In this document: in pieces, positions 10,671 through 21,300 of the stretch
Layout: each line of letters begins with the position of its first letter
How positions within the stretch are numbered: position 1 is the first letter of the stretch
Assembly (NCBI GenBank): GCA_038087015.1
Contig: JASBNA010000145.1
Coordinates: 1-26,525, forward strand
Length of the DNA stretch: 26,525 nt
Direction of reading: 5' to 3'
Source of the DNA: Cerrena zonata
Taxonomy: Eukaryota > Basidiomycota > Agaricomycetes > Polyporales > Cerrenaceae
Translations under genes and position numbers: made by a program
The notes under the pieces: model-generated
Told to the model about the DNA's origin: nothing
Databases searched by the model: none
What the model saw: only the letters and a program-made list of their open reading frames with translations

Positions 10671-12742
10671 TCAAGCTCCAAACCTAGCCAACCGCAACCT
10701 CCTCATTTCCTCCACATCCACCGCTTTCGCAGGTTCAGGCGCAGGTGTCGCATCCACCTCCTCCTCAGCCTCCGTCTCAAACTCCTCCGTATCTGCCTCT
10801 GACGAATCCGACGCTGATCGTGATAGAGGAGGTACTACTGGGACGGAATCTGAACTTGAAGCGGTGGATGCTGGGTTGGAGATGAATCCGGGGCCGGGGA
10901 GGGATACGGGTGCGCGGGGAGGTGTACTGGGGAGTCTGAACCCATCGGGGACGGTTTCCAATGAGGCCTTTAGAGCTGCTTGTAATTCCGCATCGTCATC
11001 GTCGTATACCCGATGTTCCTCGAAACTCCTCTGTGGTTGTTGTTGTCTCGGCGGAGGTGGGATAACATAATCTTCATCGTCCTCATCATCCCCATCCACA
11101 TCAATAGGTTCCTCATTCGTCCCAGCACCAAGATTCCTCGCCTCATGCAAAGCCCGACTCTCCTCAATAGCCTTCATCAACTCCTCATCCTCCTGTTCCT
11201 GTCTCGTCTGTCTCCTCCTCGGTGCAAACCCGGCATCAATCCTCGCCTGTTCCTCTGCATGCGTGAATTGCATCGCAGCCTGTTGTTGGCGCTGGAAAGC
11301 TTGCATCATCGCTTGGTTGCGACGACGGGAGGCTTCGATTGCGTCTAGAGGGGCTGCGGCGTGTTGTGGGGAACGGGTGGCGGGGTGAGGAATGGGTATG
11401 GGTGGGGCGAAGTAGCCGGGGAAGTGGGAGGCGGGGAGTTCTTCGATGTCTTCGTCTATTTCTTCGTCTGAGTCGTCTTCTATTGGTTCGGAGTAGATAG
11501 GTTGTGCGGGTGTGAATCGAGATTGGGTTCGTGTGGATGTTCGGCTTCCTTCCATTGCAGTGGTGGATCGGAGAGGAAGGTTGAAGGAACGGGAAGTGGA
11601 TGAGGAAGCTCGTGGTTCTGAAGATTGTCGAGTGGGTCGAGTAGGTGGGTAATAAGTCGCCGATGAGGTGCCAGGACTTGCACCCATCATGGAAGCTTGT
11701 AAAGCAGCTTGCAACTCCATATCCTCATCCTCCATCCCATCGAAACCCTCCAATCCAAGCGAGTTCTTCGTATCTCTCCTCGCAAACGAAGAAGCACCTC
11801 CACCATACGTCCCCGGAGCATTCGTCGCATTCTCCGGTACAGTCATAGCCATCTCATCCGCCTCTGTCCTCAACAATGCCAAAGGCCCATCAGGATCAAT
11901 CTGAGTGACGGCAAAAATCGAATATCCTTCTTGTTCGGCTGTATGGAGGAACATCCCCAGATAGAGTTTGCCTACCCATTCTGGTTCGTTGAGAGATGAG
12001 TTTAGGTTGAACCAGTGTCCTGCTCCGTGGTCTATGGAAGGGTCGGGGTTGACATCTCCGAATCGGCGGAGGGTGTACCAGTGTTGACTTTGATTCAGAA
12101 TGAAGGCCATCTGGTTCCTGGTAGTAAAAATAGCGGAGGGTGAAGGAGAAGGTGGTTAGGGGGGATAAGTGGGTTACAGAGATGAGGCGTACTGGGGGTG
12201 ATCGTGATAAGGCTTCATTTGTTCACTGCGCCACCGTACGAGTCTATAGATAATGTAAATGTTGGATTTTCGTTGTTTCGATACAGAGATGAGGAACGAT
12301 CACTTACGTTAAACCCCAGACTTGCAAGGCCTTTTCAAGTACTTGGACGGAGAAGAATCCTGTTATATAATTTGATTTTGAGATTATGTTATTCCGGCAC
12401 GGATGGTAGATATACCTGTATCATCCATGTTGGTACTTTTGGCTCCAACTGCATCATCACTGACGCCTGATTCCAAAGAATCCAAGGAATGAGCTATCTC
12501 GGAGAGGTCTGGGGCGGTGAACTATAACATAGAAGATATAAATGTTTATTCAACGAGATCGATGTTTATTTTCACTGACATAGGCATTTTCTGAAGATAG
12601 AATCTGGTTAGAAATAGGATGCGATCGCGAGAGATAGAAACATACGCAAAAGCGAGTTCAATGCGTGCTGGGCACACAACATCGAGCCTTCCTGCTGCCT
12701 CTCGTGGAATATATAAGGTATGAGATCCTGTACGGAAGCCAT
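10671..12742 (-). CDS. ATX3: Ataxin-3-like deubiquitinase (Josephin domain plus UIMs), six exons
   Basis: Exons: 12646-12742, 12580-12590 (11 nt), 12416-12521, 12308-12359, 12193-12243, 10671-12117; the product is 587 aa. Josephin proteases remove or trim ubiquitin chains. The catalytic triad is visible: Cys23 in GSMLCAQHALN, His118 in QSQHWYTLRR and Asn145 in HWFNLNSS; NMDDTGFFSVQVL and EQEGYSIFAV are further family hallmarks. Relative to human ataxin-3 about 12 residues are inserted between the catalytic His and Asn. The tail has an acidic patch (about 316-333), a Gln/Ala/Arg-rich coiled-coil-prone segment (about 365-415) and three ubiquitin-interacting motifs at about 235-248 (MELQAALQAS), 415-428 (EELMKAIEES) and 478-494 (AELQAALKAS). 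The acidic IDVDGDDEDD stretch near 445 may bind SUMO. It ends RRLRLARFGA. It shares a divergent promoter with ATG27. Probably cytosolic or nuclear protein quality control. Confidence 0.93.
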
Positions 12743-13110
12743 CTTGCTAGTTATCTTCTCCTTCAATTGTGTTTCGTTTCTTTCTGTGGTGGTGGTTAGT
12801 TGGCAAGAATGGAAGTGGAATGGTAAGAGGAAGAGAAAGGCCAAATAGGGTTGCTCTGGTCAGATTAATATTGTGGCCACACCAGTGACGCGTCGTGCAC
12901 GCGTCAGCATTATTACCACTGTCCGAGGTCTCCTTCCCCGACTCGCGTGTCTTAGGTAAGCACTCTCTGCCGACTGGGCTCGGGGTCCTGCTATACGCGT
13001 TGAGTCGAGTGCAGTAGAGAGGCTGCACAGCGCAACAATCATCGCGGCACCGTCCAAGGCCACACATAGTCCCTTCTTGCAGTCACTCTCTCATCACCTT
13101 CTAGCCCATC
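12743..13110. promoter_or_regulatory. Bidirectional promoter between the ataxin-3-like gene and ATG27
   Basis: The two start codons (12742 on minus, 13111 on plus) are separated by 368 bp that carry no supported gene. The stretch contains three ACGCGT hexamers (12888-12893, 12899-12904, 12995-13000). A CT-rich stretch precedes the ATG27 start and a GA-rich one (CT-rich on the minus strand) precedes the ataxin-3-like start, consistent with transcription in both directions. Confidence 0.6.
12886..12906. promoter_or_regulatory. Perfect inverted repeat of ACGCGT (MCB-like) boxes
   Basis: TGACGCGT (12886-12893) and ACGCGTCA (12899-12906) are exact reverse complements around the 5-nt spacer CGTGC. 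Each arm contains ACGCGT, the Mlu1 cell-cycle box bound by MBF (Mbp1/Swi6 family) in fungi. It lies between the two divergent start codons. A third ACGCGT is 91 bp downstream. Factor identity is inferred from the motif alone. Confidence 0.5.
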
Positions 13111-14289
13111 ATGATTCTACGACGATACTATAGTCTTCATACTCTAGCTTTCCTATTATCATTCCTAGTGACGTTTGGTCTGACGCAAGACGACTCTCCA
13201 TTCGATTGCTATCTCAGTATAGGTGACAAGAAATATGACCTCCACTCCATAGGAGGTGAACACTCCGCCTCACGAGAGCGGGACTCTCCACCCACCAAAT
13301 ATCGTGATAGCGTACGCTTTAACCTATGTGAGGATCTCAAACCTCAGGACGGTGTATCCTCAGAAGACCAGGTGAGCAGGGGTTTCGGTTTCATGACGGC
13401 TATAGGCTCCTGGGATCGCGCATTCTGAGACTTGTGCTCCGGCCAGTGTCCGTCGGGGAGCAGGGCATGTCTGACGATAACTAATATCAAAGGACAAGAA
13501 GGGCACCGTATAACTTCTGTCATTCCTCTCGCCAACTCTACCCTCAGTGCTGTCGAATCTTCAGCATTGTCATGTGAGTGCACTTTAACGTACTCTCTGA
13601 GTACATGTTGCTCATGGAATTCTACAGCACCAAAAGGTCTCCAGTTGACCATCAAGGGCCCGTCGTATCCGAGTACCACCTCTCCAGATCTCTTCCCGCA
13701 ATCGTTTGCCCTCAAACTCCTCTGTTCGACCGAGACCTCGGACCCCAAATTCATTTCATATGATGGTAAAGTAGCCAACGTAGAATGGTCTGCGCCTGCA
13801 GGCTGTGACTTTGTCGGTCCCCCCGGCGACGGAAACCCCTCAGGCGGTGATGAGAAGGGTGGTAATGACGAGAAAGAGTCGGAGTCTGTGGGGTCTGGCA
13901 TTGGATATTTCTTCCTGTTGTAAGTCATCACATCGCAGTTACAACCCCACTCTGTTATACACTGCGATCATGGTTTCCTGATCTATTCTGACGTATCTCC
14001 TTGTAGGTTGTTCATTGCCTTGATTGCCTACTTCTCCGTTGGAGCGTATTACAACTATTCGACGTATGGCGCGACTGGTTTAGACTTGATCCCGTACGTA
14101 TCACACCTTCATATCCTTATATTCCTATCAACGTTTTGATTTTCGACTAACTTCCTACTTCACACATTCCTTAGACACCGTGACTTCTGGCGAGAAGTGC
14201 CTTACATGCTACAAGATGTTCTCTCTCACCTATGCTCTGCAGTCCGACCGAGACATTCTTCAAGTAGGGGAGGATATATCGCAGTATAG
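13111..14289 (+). CDS. ATG27: Autophagy-related protein 27 (Atg27), five exons
   Basis: Exons: 13111-13371, 13447-13573, 13628-13919, 14007-14093, 14175-14289; phases match and the product is 293 aa. Atg27 is a type I membrane protein of Golgi, endosome and Atg9 vesicles that supports Atg9 trafficking. Residues 1-26 are a signal peptide (LAFLLSFLVTFGL). The lumenal domain (about 30-190) is of the mannose-6-phosphate-receptor-homology type: it opens FDCYLSIGDKKYDL and has cysteines at 33, 73, 88 and 95 plus later ones, with KLLCSTE and AGCDF near its end. A Gly/Asp/Glu/Lys-rich linker leads to a transmembrane helix at about 221-244. The C-terminal SSSRGGYIAV carries a tyrosine sorting signal like the YSAV end of yeast Atg27. 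The second exon must start at 13447 because nearer acceptors break the frame. Divergent from the ataxin-3-like gene, so the two may be co-regulated. Confidence 0.9.
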
Positions 14290-15213
14290 TGCAACTGAGA
14301 TGTCTATTGATCCGACTAGATTATTAGTTGGTCAGTCAGTACTAGTTTTCGAGGATTTTCGTTTACATTGTTGCATCGTTTGTTTTTTCGTTCCACATAT
14401 GCTCATTTAATTCTTAACTTTGGTCTCAAGTTCCATACGTTTCTATACGTTCTATACCCAGCCTTATCACGTTAGATACCTGGGTCCTCGTGGATTCATG
14501 CTTGACTCTTTGAGGTAATTACATCCCAGCGAAAGGGATATCGATGTCAGCCGATATGAGAGCTTAGTTTACTTTAGAATCGATTCTCGGATATCTGCAC
14601 ACAGGTACGTCTATCTTTGAAAGCTTCTCTGTCAATTACACTGCGCCTCGTCATTTTCTCTCTGCTGAGCTCGCTGCGCACCATAATCCCTGTTATTGAG
14701 ATACCTCCAAGTTGCCTACCTTGCATGAGCAGCCTTGTGAATGACCATCTCGTCATGCCGCCTTTTCAAACGTCTGATTTTCCGCTTAGAACAACCGTAT
14801 CGCAAACACGCAGCCGCCGCTGAATTGTATTCCTCCTTCCATCCCTGTTGTAACGGAGTTTCTTGATGTTCTTCTAGGGGTATAGAGTGCATATACGGTT
14901 TGATCGCCATGCACTTGCGCACGGAGCCGATCCCTCACACGGCGTTCCATATTATCCTGATGCACGAGTCAGATATCCCTAATAGTACGTTCGCCTCCTC
15001 TCATATCACTCATCCCCATTGTTCTCCTCAAAAGCACCCACGAGCTCCCACCACGCCTACTACACCCGCTATCTACGAGCATCTCGGGGTGCTTGGAGTC
15101 ATTGTGCGACATCAATTCTCTGCTTGCGTTGCTGTGTTTTTGACGAGTCATTGTTCTAACCTGTGTGCTTATTGATTGTACGAATCAGAAGAAGAGGAAG
15201 AAAGATTGACAAT
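14290..15213. other. Intergenic region between ATG27 and the RNase H1-N gene, isolated coding-like pieces
   Basis: About 920 bp without a supportable gene. Some stretches read as plausible peptide: SVNYTAPRHFLSAELAAHH around 14626-14682, EQPYRKHAAAAELYSSFHPC around 14789-14848, and CIYGLIAMHLRTEPIPHTAF from about 14889 after a CTTCTAG acceptor. I could not join them by canonical splice sites in consistent phase. They could be leader exons of the downstream gene, relics, or chance. The last 40 bp before 15214 are purine-rich and probably leader. Confidence 0.3.
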
Positions 15214-17537
15214 ATGGGAGTAAAGAACGCATACGTCGTTATCGTCGGGACCAATCCAGGTGTATACGACAATTGGTCAGTCTAACTCATCCTCATCCCC
15301 ACCCTCATTTACTTCTATCTCCTTCTCACTCACTACCCTTTCTCGTGCATCCATTCATCACACTAACGAACAATGTATCCCACAGGGAAGAAACCGCCGA
15401 GAAAGTCGTAGGCGTCCCAAAGTCGGTATATAAAGGCTACCCAACAATGCTAGAAGCAAGAAGAGCATACCGCAACGCTTACTTGAATGATCGAGTCAAG
15501 ACTGTTACCGTTAGAGATCCTGGTGCTAATGCTGATTTGGACAACCCGAGGTTTAATAGACATCCTCCTCCGCCTCCACCGAGTCCTCCTGGGGGTGGAG
15601 GAGGACATGGAGGCAACGGCGGTGGTGACGCTGGTGCTCAAGCTGGTGCTGGTGGTAGAGCTGGTGCTGGTGGTAGAGCTGGTACTGGTGCTAATGCTAT
15701 TGCTGGAAATGGAGGTCGCACTGGAGGAAGTGGTAATGGGAGCAACAGTGGAGGTAGCGGATACAATACTGCAACACCTGGAAATCCTCGCCCAACGGGC
15801 GTCACCCTCTATCCTACTCGCTCTGCTCCCCCTGAATCCCAACCCACCGCTTCCACTTCCACACGTATCGAACCTCAGTCTACCAGTACGAGTGCTACCC
15901 GAGTCGCCAGTGTACTAGCCCCCAAAACCGAGCGTAGCAACAGCAGCCGAAGTCAAGGTCAGACTCATCGAAACCGAAATGACGCAATATCGCCTCCTAC
16001 AGTGGGAACAGTCCAGAATGCATTGGATAATCTGTCCGTTTCCCCTGAAAGGAGGCGACATGGTACTGTCAATGCTAATAGTAACGACGGATACGAATAT
16101 TCTCGGACTTCTAATCATTCCAGTCGCCGATCGACGAATTATTCGAGGTCGATACGATCGTCTCCGCCTACGGGGATCACTCAGGTGGAATCTGGGTCTG
16201 GGTCTACGGTCATGTCGAGTCGACATTTGTCTTCTGTTTCCTCTGTTGCTTCTCCGGAGGCGAGTCCTGCGCTGGGTTCGTCGTCGTCTGGGAGTGGGAA
16301 ATCGAAATCTTCGAAGTCCGAGCGTAAACATAAGCCCTCCTCGCGTTCTCTAACGGAGGGCACTTCGAAAGGAACACCATTCTCCTCTGCGTTAGCTCGT
16401 TCAGTCAGAGATGGTGGTGCGGATTCATCCGGAAAGACACATTCAAGCCGTGCATCATCAAGCAAACATACTTCACGATCACATGTAGAAGCGGATTTTA
16501 CTGCAGATCGTGACCGTCGCCATAGAAGAACACATTCTTCTATTACGACAGGAACGACGGGCACACCGGGATCTACAAAACCTTCCAAATCTTCTCATAC
16601 TTCACGTTCTTCCCATCCTTCCCATGCTCATCGTTCGCACCGTTCTGCGAGAACTCCGTCACCTGCGCCTTCACGTTCACGTACTGACGATCCGGATTGG
16701 TCACCAAAAACCGACGTGACTTATTACGAATCAGGAGGGTCTTCTCCTGAGCCAGTTGATCATCGTGTCTCCATTGACGAGCGTGAAGAACCTGAAGAGT
16801 TTGAAGATGATGGATTCGCCACTGCGCCATCTTCGCCCGAGTTGCAACCAACAACTCCACCAGTGATGAATCTCCACGACAATGACGGGCCTGCCATCCT
16901 CCATTCTATCGAGGGATCGTCTAGTTCCTCATTGAGGGGTTCAGTGATGGAGGGGTGGTCGAGTGATAGGGTCCACTTGGTTTCTAATCCTAATTATGAT
17001 GAATCACCTAAATGTGTCTCTCCTCCTCGACGTACCTACTCAGAGACCGGGATTCAAACTCAAACCGAAACTCAAAGTCAAACTGAAGTCAACCATGACA
17101 GGCCTGACACTCGAGGTCCTGTCTCCATTTGTCCGACCTGTCATTGCCATTGTCACCAGTCCCAGTCCGCGTCAACAGTGGGCGGCGACACCGTACCTGC
17201 GACTCCAGTCTCTCAACACAACCCGCTTTCTCCGTTGAATCGTCAGATGGAATTTGTAGGGGGCTTTGGAGCTTTGGGATTGTCGACTCTCAGTGTGCCT
17301 AATATCTCTCACAGCCCTGGATTAGATCCGCGATCACCTATTGCTAGAAGCACGTCGTTGCCAGCCAAGTAAGTATGTGAAATAGGTCCGGAGTCGCTGT
17401 TGAGTTTCATTGATGACAGGCGCTGATTCTTTGCTTTTTTTTGCACTTCTGTTGGCAGCAATCCGGCGTTTGGGAGACCTTCTCCTAGATCGCGCGACAC
17501 CCAAACTATTCGACCATTCGTTCAGCGAGAAGTTTAG
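15214..17537 (+). CDS. RNase H1 N-terminal (viroplasmin-type) domain protein with long disordered tail, three exons
   Basis: Exons: 15214-15275, 15386-17368, 17459-17537; the product is 707 aa. Residues about 6-52 form the small RNase H1 N-terminal fold: AYVVIVGTNPGVYDNWEE, then VVGVPKSVYKGYPTMLEA. In RNase H1 this module binds RNA-DNA hybrid or double-stranded RNA, so nucleic-acid binding is inferred. No RNase H catalytic domain follows. Instead come a Gly/Ala-rich segment (about 89-150, with near-tandem GAGGRA repeats), a very Ser/Arg/His-rich region (about 200-480), an acidic patch (EEPEEFEDDGF), and CPTCHCHCHQ from residue 603, whose clustered Cys and His could bind metal. The short exon 1 is required because it supplies the first strand of the domain; the splice rebuilds Trp21 (TG|G). 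The last exon (SRDTQTIRPFVQREV) is duplicated downstream and, decayed, in the left block. Confidence 0.85.
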
Positions 17538-17662
17538 AAACCCGATTTTGTCCCTCACCTGTATCATGAGTTTTACGAAGCGTTACCCAATACCACTACT
17601 CACCACCATGAAAGTTATGTCTCCCCGTGTTTTTTGTTGTTGTCCTTTCCTGCTACACTTAC

Positions 17663-18230
17663 TATGATTGGGTGTATACTTGCTAGCGTTTTGACATGAT
17701 ATGTAAGATGTGTTGTTACGATTAACATCCCTGATTGTTTCCAAACTGGTTTACCCTGAAGGTGGGATAGCCGCGTCAGCCAAGGCACTAAGGTGTATTC
17801 AAACCGTGTAGGGCTATGATATTATTATGCATTGATGATGAACAGCACTTACCGGTTTGGAGCCGCCCCAATCTGCGCAGAAGTTCTCGTTCCCATCGTC
17901 GTTCTCGCAAACTACTGTGTAGTCGCCTCGGATGACTTCATGGATAACCTCAGCTGAGTCCATGACAATGACCGTTAGGTATTTCTCTGACAGCGGGTAC
18001 TCATTAGACGTTCACGAGGCGGTAATCTCTTTATGGGGTTGGTGCAAATTTCAATTACGTTTACTGTTACTGTAATTACCCATCACATGCATCACAGATA
18101 CAGCCTGCGCCAGGCTTCTTGATGCCTTGTTTGATAGTTGAGTACTTCCATCTCCCACTCATATGACACGATCATGCGATTGACATCGGGGGCTTCATCA
18201 TTGCCATTGTATACCTATGCGCATACACGT
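17663..18230 (-). pseudogene. Unidentified coding-like relic in the spacer (copy 2)
   Basis: Between the RNase H1-N gene and glutaminase copy 2 the minus strand carries three coding-like blocks. Near 18220-18100: NDEAPDVNRMIVSYEWEME and NYQTRHQEAW. Near 17990-17853: VIHEVIRGDYTVVCENDDG and ENFCADWGGSKP, closing at a GTAAGT donor. At 17755-17663: GKPVWKQSG and TYHVKTLASIHPII after a CACCTTCAG acceptor, closing at a second GTAAGT donor. Blocks two and three join in phase. The first cannot be joined cleanly, no start codon is visible, and the expected last exon would lie antisense to the RNase H1-N gene. I do not recognise the family. It is either a broken gene carried inside the duplicated module or an incompletely resolved antisense gene. 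Confidence 0.3.
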
Positions 18231-18262
18231 TTAACAGAATAGGACTCGGCAAGCCGATCTTC

Positions 18263-18292
18263 GTGCGATGTACACGGATGTGGAATTACAAA
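18263..18292 (+). promoter_or_regulatory. Conserved upstream block of glutaminase copy 2 with upstream ATG
   Basis: This is the copy 2 version of the block at 4077-4107: GCGATGTACACGG, then ATGTGGAATTACAAA with its ATG at 18278. A pyrimidine-rich tract (18308-18380) follows. The upstream ATG lies 115 nt before the main start in a different frame, and that frame stays open across the main start to about 18532. Confidence 0.45.
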
Positions 18293-18392
18293 GATGTCGT
18301 CTTGACGGACCTAGTTCGTTTCTCCTCTTCGCTCTATTCCTTCCACTCTCATTCGGTTCTCTGCTCCTTTTGTCCTGTACGTCCTCAAAACA

Positions 18393-21300
18393 ATGTTCAT
18401 ACATGTCTGGACACTATCCTGGGTCTTTCTATTGCTGCTTCCATTTGTATCTTCGCAAACTACCCAGTCGACTCCGTTACCGTTCGTACTACCACTCGCG
18501 ATAAAATCTCCATATCTCCATGCGTGGACTAAGCAACCAAACCTCAACCGCAGTTGGCCTATGGTCTGGAACCGTGACGTAAGCGTATCGGTTTCTTCGT
18601 CAAATAGGTCTCACATATGTCTTAATAGAATCTGGGATGGGAGGGTCTGGTCAGAGTCGACAACCAGGCGTACCAATGGCTTGGTGACGCGGGCATAAAC
18701 CCTGTTAGAGCCAACGTTACTAACATGCAAATCACTCCTACTCGTACTATCTACACTTACGCTGCAGGACCCGCACAACTGACCGCGACGTTCTTGTCAC
18801 CAATCGAGGTGATTTTGTCCTGTTTCCACGGACTTGAATAAAAATTGCTGAAACTCGGACTAAGAAATCAGATCCTGTCAAACAATCCATACCGTTTTCA
18901 TATATCTCAGTGGACGTCAATTTCACTGATGGACTGCAGCATAATGTACAGGTTTACATGGATATTAGTGGAGGTCAGTCACATTATATCAATAGGATGA
19001 CAGCAACTTGCGCATTTTACTTAGTATACTGTTCGTTGTATAGAGTTCTTGACTCGAACAACAAGCGATATTATAACATGGAGGACCAGTACATCGGGAA
19101 CATCCTCTTCAAGTTTTCATCAGATACAACTAAACGCACCCCAGGCACTCGTTGAGGCCGGCAATCGTGCAGAAGACATGATAGCAGTTTTTGGAGCCCA
19201 ATCGGTGAGCTTCTCCGTATAGTCCTTCGGCCTATACTGAGACAAGTTCGGTCAGGGACCTTCTGTATCAGCAGTGGAAGGGGAAGCAGATAGCTCTCGG
19301 CGCACTTTTAGCTCCAGCGGGGTTGTATCGGGTACACTGAACACACCTCCAGCAACAATGGGAAAGTAAGGACCTCTCTTTATTTCTGCCATATCTTTCT
19401 ATCTTATGTGTTCCAACTTCCATAGTCCGTACCCAATTTTTACGGTTGTCCAGAATTTAGGGGATATTTCTGCTACGACATCACCGGTCGTATTTGCGAT
19501 TGGCATTTACCGAAATCCTTCGATATTGGTAACCACAGTTATGTCTACTACCGGTAAAACACAATCCCAAACCCGAGCCCCGCTATTTGCTGCATCACTG
19601 GGTTCGATCTCCGATGTAGTGAGTGTATAATGATTATCTCCAGCTTGTCGTTAATGCTAGGTGACTTTTACAGATAGATGCTTTCTTGTCCGACTTTCCA
19701 AATGCCAAATCTCGCGCAGATGACATGGATAGCCTCATCTTGAATGCTGCTGGGGATATCTCAGAGCCATACAAGGACCTTGTATCTCTCGCGGCTCGAC
19801 AGACAATGGGCTCGACAGAACTGACCATCGCCAATGGGACAGACGGCAAATGGAATATGACCGATATCAAGATGTTCATGAAGGATGTCGGTGACTCTGG
19901 GTATATCAAATTCTTGTCGACTGCATGTACAGTTCTTCACTAACGCAACTCTTTTAGTCGAATAAATCCGGTGGAGAAGATATACGCATCATTTCCGTTC
20001 TTCCTCTTCATCAACTCTACATACGCTGGCCAGTTGTTATCTCCACTTCTAGAAGCGCAAGACTCGTCAATGAACGATCAAGCATTTGCCGCACGGGACC
20101 TAGGTGTGTATTCATTGATTCCTGATATTATTATTAGAAGCTAATGAGATAGCAGGTCAGAACTATCCTCAGGCTTTTGGTACGTTTACGGCACATCAAC
20201 AACAGGTAGAACGTAGGTGATTTTGAATGAATATATAAATAGCGTACTGAGTCACTGTGCTGTTTCAAGATACGAGTAGCATGCTTATCATGGCATATGC
20301 GCATGCGCGGATATCTGGTGATGGAACATTGATATCCAGACATGTGAGTATCATATGCTCCATTTCAATTTGTATCTGACGGTAAGAGTCTGTCTAGTAT
20401 TCTCTGTTACGAAGATGGGCCGAGTATCTAGTGAATTCAACAATGAGTCCTCCGGATAAGTATGTTCTGACCCATCCTAATGAATCACGTTAAACTAATT
20501 TCTCAGGACAACGGTGGACGACGAGATCCTAGTCAACTCGACGAATCTTGTGATTAAAGGCATCATTGCATTGAAGGCGATGTCGGAGATGAGCAATGCG
20601 GTATCTCTCACCGACGATGCCAATCGTTATTCTGTAAGTCACAAATAGCGGTCGATGGGATGGCGAAATTCATTCCCTCTTTTGTCCAGCAATTCTCTTC
20701 CAATTTCATGAATCAATGGACTTCCCTTACGCAAACGGGCGACGGACACCTACCTCTTAGCCTAGGAGGTGGTGCTTCATCATCCTGGGGACTAATGTAC
20801 AATCTATATGCCGATAAACTTCTGAACACGAGCATCATTGCCGATCAGGTACGTTTCTAGTACGAACAGTCCAAACATACGTCGTTTATAATACTTTGTA
20901 GACCTTTCAGAATCAAGCCCAGTTCTATCAGTCTCTCCTTTCACAATCATGTACGTCCGAGTTCCCAGATCATATCAACTGAGATCGAGTATACTTACAT
21001 TCTCGATATGTTAGCTGGTGGCTTGCCTCTCGATAGTACAAGCACATTTGCAAGCGTAGGTAAGCGATTAATATCAGAGCCTGAGATTGTGCCATATGTT
21101 TATACTCTACATAGCCTGGTCGTTCTTCACAGCAGCTACTATCACTGATTCCACTATCCGAAACAACCTAATCAGCTCAGTCCATAATCAATTCTTCAAG
21201 GAACAAGCTAACGACACCCAACCGTTCCCTGTTAATTACAATGTCGACGGTTCAAGCACCCTAAAGCCTAAGAATGCTAAGTACGTATGTTTATTTTATT

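Noticed and set aside
10447..11070. 207-codon plus-strand open frame overlapping the ataxin-3-like tail
   Set aside because: Its Ser/Ala-rich part is the complement of the low-complexity acidic tail of the deubiquitinase; a shadow frame.
13344..13931. 195-codon open frame on the minus strand opposite ATG27
   Set aside because: It lies wholly antisense to the spliced ATG27 exons, whose family match and splice phases are clear; no domain and no independent support.
15273..15385. Reading through intron 1 of the RNase H1-N gene as an alternative N-terminus (His/Pro-rich)
   Set aside because: The frame of exon 1 meets a stop right after the junction, and skipping exon 1 removes the first strand of the domain; splicing rebuilds the conserved YDNWEE segment exactly.
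15450..16588. Several open frames of 124-143 codons on both strands inside the RNase H1-N gene
   Set aside because: They are alternative readings of repetitive Gly/Ser/Arg codons in its long exon 2.
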